This document shows, in pieces, positions 11,401-26,400 of a stretch of DNA of 64,000 nucleotides. The first letter of the stretch is position 1; every line of letters begins with the position of its first letter. The stretch spans positions 16,187,001 to 16,251,000 of the forward strand of contig OX621241.1 in NCBI GenBank assembly GCA_951640165.1, read 5' to 3'. This DNA is from Pseudoips prasinana (lineage: Eukaryota > Arthropoda > Insecta > Lepidoptera > Nolidae). Below the pieces are notes generated by a model. The model saw only the letters and a program-made list of their open reading frames with translations, made no database searches and was not told where the DNA came from. Both the position numbers and the translations under genes were made by a program.

Positions 11401-14400
11401 TCAAGAAACAGGGTGATAGATAAATGATGCAGGTGGGCATTTAATTGTGCCATTGTGCTGTCAGTGTAGTAATGTTAGCGCAAACGTAACCGTAGCCCGA
11501 ATGGTATTTTTATTAATAAAATATCTTGGGACACCAAATTAGCCAGAGCCAGTACTATGGCAACCAGACAACTGATAAGCATAATCATATATTATTTCTA
11601 AATACATATTTAAGATAAATTAAACCCAGCTACAGAACAAATTCACTTATCGCACAAATATTTGGCTTAACAGTCAGGATCCCTAAGCACTAGACCAACA
11701 TCCTAGCCAAACTAAGCAGAGCTTGTACTATGGAAACTAGATAACGGGTTTACTACATATACTACTTTTCTTTTGTAAATACATACTTACATAGATAATT
11801 ACAGGACAAACAGACATGTTCATGCACACAAATATCTGTCCTAGGTGGGAATCGAACCCACGACCTGCGGCGTGAAAGGCTAGCATTTACCAACCACGCC
11901 AACCGGTCCTCAATCAACAATGGTAAGAAAATATGCTTGCACTGTTTTTTTAACTGGGGCTAATAGAGTAAGCAACATAACCTAAGAGCAATAAACCTCG
12001 GAACAACCGCATCGTAAAAGCACTCAATCTGAACTTAACAGCTTTGAAGTAGATGACTCATAAAATTATTAAATACTTCGTCTAGCGGCTGGTCTGGAAT
12101 TTTGCATATCCATAATGATGATAAACGTTAATAAATATTGTAGAAGGTGGAATTAATGATACCGATCTAAGTCGGCTGTGGATTTGGCACATTACATGAG
12201 ATACTAGCTGTGCACGCGGTTTCACCGGCGTTAAACTTTATAAATTATAGCATGTGTGTTATTCTGATGTATAAGCTATATTATTGTAAAGTTTCATTAA
12301 AATCCATTCAGTAGTTTTTACGTGAAAGAGTAACAAACATCCATCCATCAAACCAAACAAATCCATACAAACTTTCGCGTTTATATCGTAGGATTACCAG
12401 ATTCAGCCGCATCCTATAATTGATCTAGTAACATACCCTAAGAACAGCAGCTCTACTAGCAGTTATTTGTGTACCTAACTAGATATTATCTAGTAAGCCT
12501 TTAGGCTATCCGCTGCGTACGTCTTTTTAAATAGCTATCTATACAAAATACCTCGAAAACAGGGGCCAATGAACGCCTGACAACTGTTATACCTGACGTG
12601 ATGTGAACAACTGCTCTCCGTGATATGATCTAGTAGCATTTTCATATCATAGCAGCTCAGCTGTCTAATATACTAAAGCAATATTCTGTGATTAGATTTA
12701 GGAATAATTCTAGCAAAGAACTGGTATTATATGATTTTTCAAGTAGCTTTTCCAGAAATGATGTAGAAACATTGATAGATTTTATTTTTGATATGTTGAT
12801 ATAGATTATATTTTATATTTATGTTATATTTTATACATTTAGGAACTTTTCACTTTCACTACTAGTAGTTGTGCGCAGTGTCATGATAAAGTAACATTAC
12901 CAGCTCACAGCTGAAGATTGCATAAAAGGTGATATATTTCAAGTATAGTTTTACGTTAAGTGCAATTTAGCACTTATAACTAAAGAATATATGGTATCTA
13001 TCATAAATTTACTATTAATACCATAACTAGCTTGCCTAGTTGGCTGCGGTTATGACCCGGTAATTGATCCGTTAACTTATTTCACATACCTGGGGGTACA
13101 TACAACATGTAACGTAATTAACGCACACCCTCAAACACCCCAATTAGAATATTATGTTGTAATCATAATATGTAGATACACTGAATTTTTGATTTAACAT
13201 GTATATCCATTGTTATTTACTTAATTAGTTTCTTGGAAAAAAGTTTATTTATCTTTATTTTGTATTGAATGATGGAATTTGTATGAATACAAATAAAACT
13301 GCGATTATTTAGTCCTTATTACTTTGACTTACGGTCCATTGCAATTTGTTTTGACTGTACAGTGTTAATATGACATATTTTCCGTAATTTTAATTAATTT
13401 GGAATAAAAAATTACCTATATTAAAAACAATATAAATCGATTCAGTAAACGATTCTGTTGTATAAAGCAAAATCTTCAATTGAATATCAAAATTGATGGG
13501 GTATCTTGTTAATGGTTTTCTATTAATTTAGTAATTAGTACATACCGAATTAGGTATTATTAATACTTCAACGATGCGTTTCATGATAATTATGGATAAT
13601 TGTTATTTTAAACAATTCTATTTTGTACAATTTTATTAATATCACTATTACTGAGAAAATATATTTAATAACTAAAAATGTCGTACTGTTATGACGAAAC
13701 TATGTTTACAACAACACGTGTTGAACACATTACCACTTGTCTTTAAAATAATATTATGTGTTGACTTTATTTTGTTTAGCATTTTATCGTCATCTGGTTT
13801 TTAATTTCCGCTTGAAAAATCTCAGCATTTAAAGTTCTACAGATACCTGAGATGTGTTTTAATTTATTTTAATATATAAAATTTAATCAACGACACTAGA
13901 CTGTAAGCAAAACTAAATAAGCAAATTATGAAAATCTTGTGATTTTGTTAAGTGTGTGTGTATTTTGCAGGCCTCAGTCTCGCAGATCAGTGATCAGGAT
14001 CACGCACGGATGGATTTCGTGGCCGCCCCGTCTAATCCGGCGATGTACGAAGACCCAATCTCAGGTCAGACCGACCTCCGTTTCCGGTCGAGCCATTGCG
14101 CCCGAGAAATCGAGGTTTTGTTTCTCGTACCGAAAATTATTTGTGTAGAAGAAAATATTAGTTTCGGGATCTGGTTGGTTTACAGACTACCTTTTGTTAA
14201 TACACCACCAATACCTTTGATTAATACGTTAAATCGTCGATCCTGGCTGTTATGAGAATATATGTCCCTATCGTTCCATGTTAATTGCTGGTTCCCTACG
14301 GGTTCCAAGGTCAAGTGGCAGTCGCTTGAATAATTCTGGTAACTAGCCTAAACTAGATAGACGGATCCCCGTCTCTATAGAAATGGGTAAAAAAGGAGGA

Positions 14401-17400
14401 GGTGCTACAATTTACCTTTATTTGGCTAGAAGAAAATTTTATTTTGCACACTGTATAATGTAAACCAAACGAATTCATGAGCAAACAATCAGATAAATCT
14501 AAAAGTGGTACTTTAAAAACTCTCTTTCATGGGTAGGAAGTACGCAAATCTATATAACTAGTTAATTTTCATAAGTTATATTTAATTAAGTTTCACATTG
14601 TATTTGTACCTAGATACTAAGATTTCCTGTATTGTAAACTTAAATTCATTAGATGTGAACTAAGTAATATATCTAATTATTTATATAAGTAACATTTAAA
14701 TTAAAAAAAGAAAAACATAAAAATGTAGTATCAGTTATCTGGTTTCCACAGTAAAAGCTCCGATTAGTTTGGGATCAGATGACTGTGTGTGGATAATATC
14801 TTAAGATATTATTATTATTATTTTATTTTTAATTATTTAAAGACCTCGTACAAGGAAAGGTTACCCTTTTTAGTCGTATTCCGTCTGTCTGCCTGTCAAG
14901 ATTTCTTAAAAACGCTTGAAGTTATCAAGTTGTACTCATTATTAAATAAATAAGACTATGGTCCCTTAAACCGAACTAGGTACCTAGTAACGCAATAGAA
15001 AGACTGTAATTTAGGTTTTATATTTCGACACTTTTCAGTAAATCAATACCTATAAGGCATTTCTCCTTGACCAAAAACCAAAGAATTTAGCATGAAGCTA
15101 GGTTTCACAGCACCTTTACTGAAAGGTCAATTGTTATTTTGTAGTTATCACAAACAAAATTATATTTTGTTGTGGAAAAATGCCATTACGTATGTAGATA
15201 TGTGATAGATTATTTTTTTAATTATTTATACTCTAAATATATGTGTGTATGTTTATAACCTTTTCACATCTCAACTACTGAACCGATCGGTTTGAAATTT
15301 GAACCGGATCTGTAGATATTTCGTCGGTTCGTTAAGACGTTCGACAACAAACGTCAGAAGACTACTGGACGGTTTAAACAACTAGATAGAAACTATACTC
15401 GTGAAAGTAAATGGCAGTGTTTTTTATAATTGTTACAAGAAGTGGGCATAATTGGGTGTAATGTATATTTAAAACGAAATGGTACGATGCAGTGTTTAAA
15501 TATTCTTCACTTCCAATCACCAATTATCAAACGTTTGGCTGTTCGTAGGTTTCAGAAACACCTAAAAGATTATGGACTGTTTAAAAGGGTACCATTAGAG
15601 AATAGGAAAAACACAATAGGATCCCTATTACGGGTACGTGTATCGAGTTCGGACTTATTGTTTAAGAGATAGGTATATAAGATCTGAATGGACTGATCAA
15701 ACGAACGCCAGAGCCTAGAGTTAATGATGCCTGATGTCCGGAGTAAACTGTGAATTTTTTTTTCTGGTGATGATTAATGCGTAGGCAGCAGGTAATATTA
15801 AATCAGCACTCAGTTATCTGACGTCATTTAAGACAGAATTGCCATTACGTTATAATGGATGATCTGCAGCATCACCTGAATTCAGAATATTTATGTGATC
15901 TTTGCTTCGATTTTACTTCATTTAAGGTTTTCAACATAGATTAATCAAATCTACCACCACAGCAATGAGGGCTCTAAAATTTTGGAATAAAAAAGTGTCG
16001 ATGACGACGTTGATCAAAACATTTTACATAGATTATGCTTTTATAAAAAATCCGATCATGGATTTTTAATTTGCCATGCTCCCACTAATGCCCATTTATA
16101 CACACCGACTGAAATTAGTGGAAAACTAATTTCAGTCAGTTCAGAATTCGGTCGGCGGGTTATCTGTTATTAATAAATTTTCTGTGAACTGACGTCACCG
16201 TGTAAAAATATGGTCCTATGAATGCATCATCTTTATGATAAATGGCCGACATTAATTAATCAACGATGTAAATTGACAAGAGTTCCATTTAGGCGATTTT
16301 GACAAATTCTGTCAGAATGAGATCATAATATAAAATCTGTCTAATTAGTTTATTCAAAATAACAATTTAATGTTACCACTCGTCAATAATATTACTATAT
16401 ACTGGAAGACTGTAATATTCAATTGTAGAAACTTTTCCGTGGCATTTTGAGTATAAATAGAAAATTAGAGAGTGTGTCAAATGCACTAGAATTCGCAGAG
16501 ACGCTACAGCTGATCGCGTATTTATGTCAACAGTAGCGCCACTCAATATCTGAAATTATTCGAATTAGTGTTCTGCATCGGTGATAATATTTACAATTTA
16601 TACTTCGACATACAATTAAAATTAGATGACTCGAAAAGTATTGATTTATAGATAAACTTCGTCATTGGTAAAAAAGTCACATAAAGTCAATCCGTCCTCA
16701 AGCCGAAACGGACTATTTAAACCTCGAGTATATAAAAGAATATTACTATTACTAATATTGAAAACTTGCACAAAATGATACTAATCATGTAGAATAAAAC
16801 TAAATAAACGTATACACAGCGCCGTATTGTTGGGGAGAGGACAGATGTAGACACGTAAACCGTGTTATGTATAACATGACAGCGTGTTGTTGTCCACGAG
16901 CGCAGACGGCTCGCAGCCGTCATCGGATACAGACACCCACCCTTGCAGCGGGAGTTGCGGCGGCCGCGCTCGTTCGGTCGATCGCTCATCGCGAACGACT
17001 CTTTGAAATGCATCTTCCGAAACCGCTCCGAACTCCATCCACATTCACGTGTATCATCGGCGCGCCAATACACAATCCACTCACTGTCACCAACACGTCA
17101 CGTTACCGATGAAATCCAAACTACCGCCCGGCCCGACTCTCGTCACCCACCGTAATACGCACTCGAAGCGTGCCGCATTTTCAATTTCAACACACCGAGA
17201 CGAGAAACACTGAACGTTTCGTAGGCACGGACCAATGCGACAATCAGCCTCGGGCGCGGACTGGCGCGCGATGCGAACGGCCGTCGCCGCCGCCTCCGCC
17301 GCGAGACCGGACCTCGCGTCTCGGGGGCGAGGATGCGGGAATCGGCTTCGGCGCAATACCCGTCACGAAAATAATAGGAACAGCGAGTGCACCTCAGAGG

Positions 17401-20400
17401 CGCGACACGACGCGGTCGGTGTGAGCGAGACGCGGATAAACACCAGACTGTTTACTTACGGTGCTCGAGCGCGGGGCTGCGTGGCGGGGCGAGGGGCAAT
17501 CGCCTGCAATCCGCACGCTGCAATTACTGCTTTGTACAACACAATTTCATCCTAACTCGAACGATATCAAATAATATGTAATATCCATGTATGCTATAGT
17601 CCACAAGCAGCCGTAACCAACTCAGATCCCACAACGCCGTATCACTTAGCTAAAGAGCTTATTTGCTTTCGTCTAATCGCGAATACTATAAATAATTGTA
17701 ACTACATAGAAGAAAGGTGTTTATTTGTTCATTAAAATTGCAGCAATAATATTTTAATATTCTACATGTAAGAAGATTCTACTAATAGTTACGCACATCA
17801 TATTGATTCCGCGCAACCTTTGTAACTTACAATAAGACTGGCTCTTGGCCTATAATAATGTATTTCATAATTTGGAATTTATTAATTATCTCTCACTCAT
17901 ATCATAAAGAGGCAGTTTGTAGGTTTCGTTGGTTTAGAATGGCAGAGAAAAAAAAGAAATTATAAAAGTCAACCAACTATTTATGTATTTGTTACAACTT
18001 GCCAGTGATGTCAGTCAATCAAAGAAGATAGAACCTATTTGAAGAAATCTGATGCTGATATAATAGGAGTAAGCAGTTTAATTTTCGAATTCTTTATTTT
18101 GAAGCTACCAAATCACTCCAAAATTATATTGATATTAGGGCGGTGCCACGTCATTAAGTGCAAAAATGATTCCTTGTTATTGCTATAAAAATAATTGTCT
18201 ATTTATCTATTTCGTGTATTGCAGAAGAGTCGTAGAATGCGTACGTAAACTCTTCCTTCACTATCATAATCCAATGGGACGACAGGTGAGCCGCTGCGAC
18301 CGGAGATGGATCAGGCATCATTATTTCCAACTTATTCATCGGTGGTATACAGAAGTTATCTGTGGTAATAAGGTATACCTACGCACACAGATTTCCAAAT
18401 CTTAATCTTTAAATATTTTTATAGATATGTTATGCAATATCGTTGAATGATAAGTCTGCCAAAATCTAACATAAGATCAAGGTCATTTATTGAAATTACT
18501 TGACAAAGTAGCTATAGTCAACGCCTTATCTCTGGATGGGCCTTGACGGCGTATATATTACGTAGTCAGTAAGGGCGATATTCGTAGAGAAAATATATCT
18601 AGTGACGTGGCATTTTTGTTAATAATTGAAACTCGTCCATAACCATAGATCGTGAACATCAAAATATCGATCTTTAATTAATTACAGCCTAAATACTTTT
18701 TGAGAAATGACATACGTACGGCAATAGGTGCCTTGTGGAACAATTACATTTGTATAGTGCGTGGTAGGTGATTGCGTTGTGTTTGCAAAGTAGAGCAAGA
18801 GCTTGACTTGACGATCAATCGGGTAGCTATGCTGGGTGTGCATCGAGCGGTGGTGACTGCATTCCGAAGCCCCTGCCCGCGACCCGCAATCCCTCACCCC
18901 CTGTCCTTCCGGCGCTCGTCACGTGACGCGCCGATTAGCCGCCGAGTGCCGAGTGCGCCACCGCGACCGAAATAGAGTGCACATACAAATCTCGTATCTG
19001 TTCGACTCTACTAACGTTAAAAGTAACTAAACTCATATGCCGTGCCTCCACTCTACCTGTACCATAGATACCATAGCTCACACTCGTCGAGGGCTGATAT
19101 ATAACTGACGCATAACATTCGGACTCGCTGTGAGCACACTAATAAGAGTACGAAAACATCGATAAAGTTTGCTTATGTAATCCAGTTACCTAATACAGAG
19201 AAGGGTAAGGAAAAACAGAAACAGGGGCGAAATTAAAAAATAAGCTAAATTTAATCAAAAATATCATGCAGCACCTAAGCCTACAACGATAAATAAAAAT
19301 TAATTGTGGTTATTTGAATACAATATTCTAATTTGTGTATTGTTTTGTACTGTATTAAAATCTGCAAAAAATATATGGAAAGGTGGAAAAGTTGCGTAGG
19401 TATAGGACACCTTTACCATTAAGCTGCGCGGTATAGACGTATTTAACAACAAGAAAAAGACGACAGATCAATACGGGCTGCAAAATGTACACGTGATCGC
19501 GCCACTATACATATAAATCCCTCCCACAACGGGTGCCCCCTAGCACCCATTCCTCCCTTCCGTTATGTCGACACAATTTTTTTCCTCCAATCCCAACATT
19601 AGAAACCTCATGAATGATTTTGGAACCTAAGCGTCAAAACCGGTAAGGGCATAAAATCTGTAACTTTTGAATGGGTAAACAGATTTAAATGAAATACATA
19701 TATCTAAGAACTGTCACGGTTAAACTAGCCTTCAGATGATAACAAGAAACCGCATTGAAATCGTTCTTTGCGTAAAACAACGAAGCCACTGGCCGACAGA
19801 TATTTTTATGGCGGGAGTTAATAAAATAGATAATAATCCATACGGTGTGATGACTCGGCAATGAGTTATTTATTCTCATTACAGAATAAAATTTCCTAAC
19901 AACAATTAATATCTAATAAATTCTCAAGATCTATATCAACATGGGTAATCAAATAAGGTTGAATCCGAAGAGTTTACAAACTGACAAACGTGTGAAACCA
20001 GTTCCCGTGGGCGAAAGGCGTCGCGTCGGTACCTACACTCCATTACCGCCGCCGCACCACCCGAGCCCAAGTCCTCCACCCTGAATTACACCCAGTTGCC
20101 ATTTGCCCGCTTTACCCGAACACCAGACATAAAGCCGGTTATCATTTCTAAAGAAAGTTACGAGTAAAATAAAATACAAAGTTTAAATCACAAAATGAGT
20201 TTGATTCGCTTTTAAGTGTCACATCGCGCTTTAATCTCTGCACATTACAACATTTTTATTGCCAAGGTCAATAAACCAAAGCAGCGCAGAACTTTATTGG
20301 CTTGCTTTTAAGACTGTACTGCACAGCCGAATGATGAATGAAATATTTTAAGTATAATCATTTCGTTGTTTTTATACAGTCGCTTAGGGGCGTAAAAGGG

Positions 20401-23400
20401 GTGGTTAAACACAAAAGGCTGATCGCCGGCTACTATCGGTGAAGTGCGATCAATACATTTTCATCAGTCATTTTCATCATTGTATACTATTCCGTTATTA
20501 AATCCAACTTTCCTTGTATATTAAGCGTTTTAGATTAAAATACGGATCATGTAGATTAAATTGTGAAGATAGATAGAGATAGGGCAAAGAACGACGGAGA
20601 GTGTTACATCGACAAGTGCCCAGCACTTATACGATGATAGACGAGGAGAAATACTTACACGTAACTTTGCAGTTTCATTTAAGGTACAGAGTATTTACAG
20701 CAATGGTTTGACAGAGCACACATTCAAGATAATTTAATACTGGTAGTTCTTTATCAACGGAGCGTAAACAAAACATCGTATTTACAAGCGCTCATGATAA
20801 CAAATATTAAGAATGACATTTATGTGTTTATATGAAAACTAGAACAAGGTCTCGTTTTCGCAGCTCAATAACGATGATATTTGTAACCAATAACAAGTCG
20901 TCATATCATCAGAACACAGCGTTACAATATGCGTTGTGACTTTCTATTCGTAAGCACCGCCAGTCGTGATTTCTTGTAAATTCAGATCACTATTTCTTCA
21001 GCTAGCTAAATGAAAAAATTGGTGAGTTTAATCAAAAAGAATTGGTAGCAGCATTGATGCGCTGCGCAATATTTGCAACGGATGCAGCGAAATGAACAGT
21101 TCGTTGACCTTAAGCGGACCGGGTTTCACTCGTATAGTCGTATACCAACGCCCAGTTCAGTGGCCCTATTAAGAGTTACCACTTTATCATCTCGTTGTCT
21201 AACCACTTGCAAGGATACACATAAAATTAGCAAAAATTACATAATTACAGCTGATATACTAGGCGGAGCCACGTAGTGTGCATCCGAAGTTGCTCTACAT
21301 TCAGTATCTCGTAAATCTGACTTAGCGATTCAAGATTATAAATGTAAAACTTTCACTAGAGTATAAATTAGAACAATAGTCTGTTCATTGGAAACGAACT
21401 AACATTTTTCACATTCTCTAGCTATCGCCTACATACACTACTTAGGGACCTACCTACACAATGATGTACAATAAACAAACCACATTGAGTTTCGGTCGGC
21501 ACACACAAGTCCAGTCTGTCCTTTTCTTACGATAGGTATCGTGTTGGCGTGAGCGAGTTAACAAGAGATTTAATTTAGAATGGATTGTGAATAGGTTTGG
21601 CTGGTGCAACTCAGCGCTACATTCATGCCGCGAATTAATCGTAAACGCTCAGAGGCAAACGTGGCAACGACTGCTAAATAATAAGTTTCGAACCATCAAA
21701 AACAAGTACCTGCTTACTTACTTATTGTCATTAAAACTGGTATTATTTTATTTCAGTAAATCACTAATTATTTTAAAAAATACCACGTGTAACATGGCCA
21801 TTTTGCTTGGAATTGTATTGTCGCAAGCACAATTTTCAGGTCGTCGTTTCTAGGTGGTTGACTTTGAAGTGCGTCGTCTATTTTCTCGTTGAACAGGGCA
21901 AGCAGGCGCTCGCTATGCAGTTCGTATAGTTGGACGGAGCGAGTATTGTGCAACTATACTTAGTTATATTATTATAACCACAGACTGAGAAACTTCTCTG
22001 CACTGAACGGATAGAGAAGCCAGGTCATAGGCATATTATAATTCAAGTTAATGTATTATACGCCATATAATAATTACGACTTTACCTGAAAATTATCTTT
22101 ATCCTATGGATGTTCTTTCTAGAACTCTGATCTATGTGGATCTAGTAATTTTGAATTTTCTACCTGGCCTCCATGATACCTCTATTGTATGTGTAACCAA
22201 ATGTAGAGACATTATAAACGCTGTTGCTTTATTGAAATGTAAATAAATTTGACATGGACTTAAGTTCGCATTACCTAGTTCGTCACAAATCGTGAAGGTC
22301 ACCGAAACGCGCATGTACGGTGGCTCGAGTGTTAAAGATTTTTCATGTGCTTCTCGAAAGTAATCTTTGTTTGTTCTGTTGACAGTCAAACGCAAATTCT
22401 TGCTTGGCATCATTTTGATTTCTCTACACATAAAAATATAATCTAAATTCCTAAAACCACTAATATTTAATTAGGTTTGTCGTCATAATACTTAGGCTGG
22501 TATGTTATATGTAATGCCTACCTGTACTTAGTCCACAATAATAGTTGGAAGGGGAACATTAGTTTTATCATGAGTCGTGTAGCAGGAGGTGGGTGTCGCC
22601 TCCGGCATCGATCCACGTCTTATGTATACCTTTTTATATAGTTCTTCGCGTCGTATGTGGGGATTCAACCGCGATGCGTCAAGCGATGCAAGGCACATGC
22701 ACTCCCCCGCGCCCCCACACCGCGTAACTGCCGCTCAGACATCTCACAGAGACACATCTCTATATACAAGTATGTACCTACCTACTTGATACTTATTGAT
22801 TCCAATCGTTTTATTCAACCTTGAAATGATGACCTTTCATGTGTGTAGAGAAACGCTCCTAAGTATTTATTTTAACGCGTGCAATGATGCTGTAATTATG
22901 AATTATTGTAAATATTTTTATATGATAGGAAGGCAAGCTGTGGAATTCTTTCTAGGACTACGTGTTTCCAGACACATACAACATGGATTTATTTAAGGCC
23001 ACGTGGTTTCAGTCAAGGCCAGAGTGGACAGGCATCTTATGGATACGCACAGTTCAGACTTAGACCTCATATCCGCATACTATCAGGTGGGATTGTGGTC
23101 AAGCGCAAGCAAAACACTACATAGTTGCTGGTTTTATTGTTTAGTATTAAGACCGGCTATAAATAAAGCCTGATAACAACAAATTAGAATTGCCCTAAAA
23201 CTATAGTGGAATTTGAAAAGCATATTATCTAAAGAACAAGATACTAAGACGTCACGCCTAGTGAAGACATATAAAACAGTCGTTTTGCGAGAAAGGAATT
23301 TAATGGAATGTCGTTCCTTTTAACTTTGAATTCCTATTGGAATGACATGCATATATTTCTTACATAGTTATTATTAAAACCCGGTCAAGTGCAAGCCGAT

Positions 23401-26400
23401 CGCAAAATAAGTCGACGTAGTACAGTTAAGTATACATGAATAAAAAAAGGTTTTTATTCACGTAGACTACAAACCTTTTCTATTTATGTATAACTAAATT
23501 ACAATTAAATAACCTTTTATATTCTATTTCCAAAGGAGGAGGTACAGGCGCCAGCACGTCAAGCTACCCCAATCTATCAAATTTCCCCAATTGAAAGTGA
23601 ACCTTATACATTTGTGATAAAGTTGCAAATCTATAAAAGAAATTGGACAGATTGGGGTAGCTTGATGTGCTGGCGTCTGTACCTGAGTTTTGTAAGATTG
23701 CTTTTTTTATAATAAATAAACTCATACAAAATATACCACGCATTCCCTTATATTACAGCTCTTTAGTAGGCCCTGGTTGCTGTTGCGGTTGCGAGGTTGC
23801 CTGGCTAATTCCACTCGGGCAAGGTGTAATGCATAAATCCCGTACGCAACTATACTATTGTGAGGGATAGATAACATTGAAGTTTTCGGAAATAATTAGA
23901 AAAGGGCGATTCACTTGTATATTAAAAAATAACCTTATATTATTTTAAATAATAATAATAATATTTTGATTAAAAAAAAAGATTCTCGCATAGAAGGTTA
24001 GTAACCAATCACTAATTTGTATCAAACAAAAATATATCGTACATTTTAAAATCTTTATTGACACTTTTACTCTCAACAACCTTATATTACTTTAAGTTGT
24101 ATTTAATTTTATTTAGGAATGTCAAGAAATTAACAAAGCCCTTCAACCTCGAAGCTTCTTATACACTTTCAACTGGAATAGAATACGATACGTACAGTCA
24201 TATATTTCTGTACGTTAGTACGCGGTTCCTTAGTTCTAGAGGTGAATGACACGTCATGAATGCATTTGGCATCGCATCGCGTCAGGCCCTTATTTCGCTA
24301 GTGCGGAGTTCAGATCAGGTATTAAGGATAAAGCTAGTACAGTAGCATTGGTATTATTTATAAAATAATCTTTGTTTTTCTTATATGACATCGTCTATAC
24401 TAGGGAATGAAATCGTATGGCGGGGACTTTTCAAACATGCAATTCACGGCCACAAAGGACAGACAGACTCAGAAAAATCATTTATGGGTCATACAAATAG
24501 GTATCCTGTGTGGGAGTCGAACCTGAAACACGAGGGCGGCGAGGTCGTAGCAAGGCGACCACCTTAACCACTACACCACATGGGCAATCAATCTGTATTA
24601 ATTATAAAATATAGGCGATGAATGCCCAATTCGTAAAATGTCTTAAGTCGACAAATGGCTGATTCGCAAACCAACTAGTAGTTAAAATGGCCAATTCGCG
24701 AAACAACCAGTTCGTAATTATCTTAACTGTTGGACGCCGATTCGCGATTCTGCACATGGAATTGATTTCTAGCTTCTAAGTTATTTTGCTACAGTTTTTC
24801 AGTATCAATAAAATATGACCAGGGACTGTCAACCTTTTTTTTTTAATTTTTTTGAAACTAGAAATTACTTTTAACTATATTATTTAGTGTACTATTTTAA
24901 ACTTAATAAGTAATGTATTTAATAGTTATTATACTATTTTTAGGGAAGAGAGAACAACAAAAAGGGGTTTCTAGTGATCAAGACCAGAATGATACCGAAC
25001 GTTATCTAGGATTACACCTAGATCGACATGATATAAAATTAAAAGAGACGAGATTGCAATCCGACATAGGAACCTTTACTGGATGGTAGGGAGAAACTCC
25101 AGACTATCGTTAGATAACAATCTCCTTATATACAGGGCCATCCTAAGACCAGTATGGATGTATGGTATTCAATTGCGGGGCAGTCAAATTTTAATATCAT
25201 ACAAAGAATACAAAACAAGATCTTGAGGTCAATAGGACATGTACCGTGGTATATTACCAACACTGAAGTACATCAACACCTATCAGTGAAAACAGTGAAG
25301 GAATCAGAGGAATCATCCCAATCAATTAGCATGCCAGTTAACAACTCAGAACCATGTGAGACGACTGAAGCGCCACAACAACCTAGAGCTACAAGATAGA
25401 CATTAGCTCTAAGCCTCAATGATGAGTGGATTTTCTCACTGGAGAGCACAGTCGACTTGGTAAACTTTATGACACGCCATCGACTCATAGTCAACTGACT
25501 GATTGCCGATAAACGAAAAAAATAAAATATAATAAAATAACGTACCGATTACACAAATAATAACATTAACGCAGCAAAATGGTTAGGTAAGGATGAGCTA
25601 GATCCAGATATAAAATTCTTCTACTTACACTCGAAAGAGAGGTGTCATACTCGTAATAGCTTAATTAGTAAAAACTCGTTGCATGGTAGATCCAAAGTAA
25701 TTTTTACATTTCGAGTTAGTATTTATCATGATGATCAGGAACGACGACTGAGCATACTCTCTGACGCACGGAGAGTTGTCCTCTCAACCGCCCAGAAAAA
25801 TATCCTTAATATTACACTTATTTATCTAGTGCGGGAATCGAACCCATGACCTCCAAGCTACAGCATAGCGAAAGGACGGTTTAAGCTCGAACACAGAAGA
25901 TATTGTTATTCATTTGGTTCTGTTTTAGGAAAAGCTTAGGTCTCTACCATTCTGGTAAGCGGGCATTTGGGCGACCACGCGAGAAAGCCCAAAATTTTAC
26001 AAAGACTAAAGAACAATTTGTGCTTCAGAAACGTGCATGTGGGCATGCACCTGCCTGCTTGCTCGTGCTGTATGTCTAGCACTTACTTATTTTTTTACTA
26101 TTTACCTATGAAATGTTGACGACCTTGTGGACTGTAATAATCACATGTAATTTGCAAACATTAGCACGTAAGTTTAAGTTTATATACTATTATGTACCAT
26201 TAGTATAAAATAATTTGTTAACGTAATGTATTTTATTATGAGAATGAATAAATTTTATTTTTTTATTTGTGTTTCAATGGAATATATTGCAGACAAATTT
26301 TAGAATTAGGTGTACATTTTCATGTAATCGCAATTGACACATAATGTACAGACGCCAGCACATCAAGCTACCCCAATCTGTCAAATTTCCCCAATTGAAA

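Noticed and set aside
11820..11908. Possible tRNA gene (GTGGGTTCGATTCCCACC)
   Set aside because: Only the B box/T-arm is good. There is no acceptor stem or anticodon arm, and it continues into a SINE body found elsewhere in the window.
18226..18285. Plus-strand exon-like segment RVVECVRKLFLHYHNPMGRQ
   Set aside because: Splice signals look fair, but the phase does not match the candidate exon at 13971-14064 and no family is recognised.
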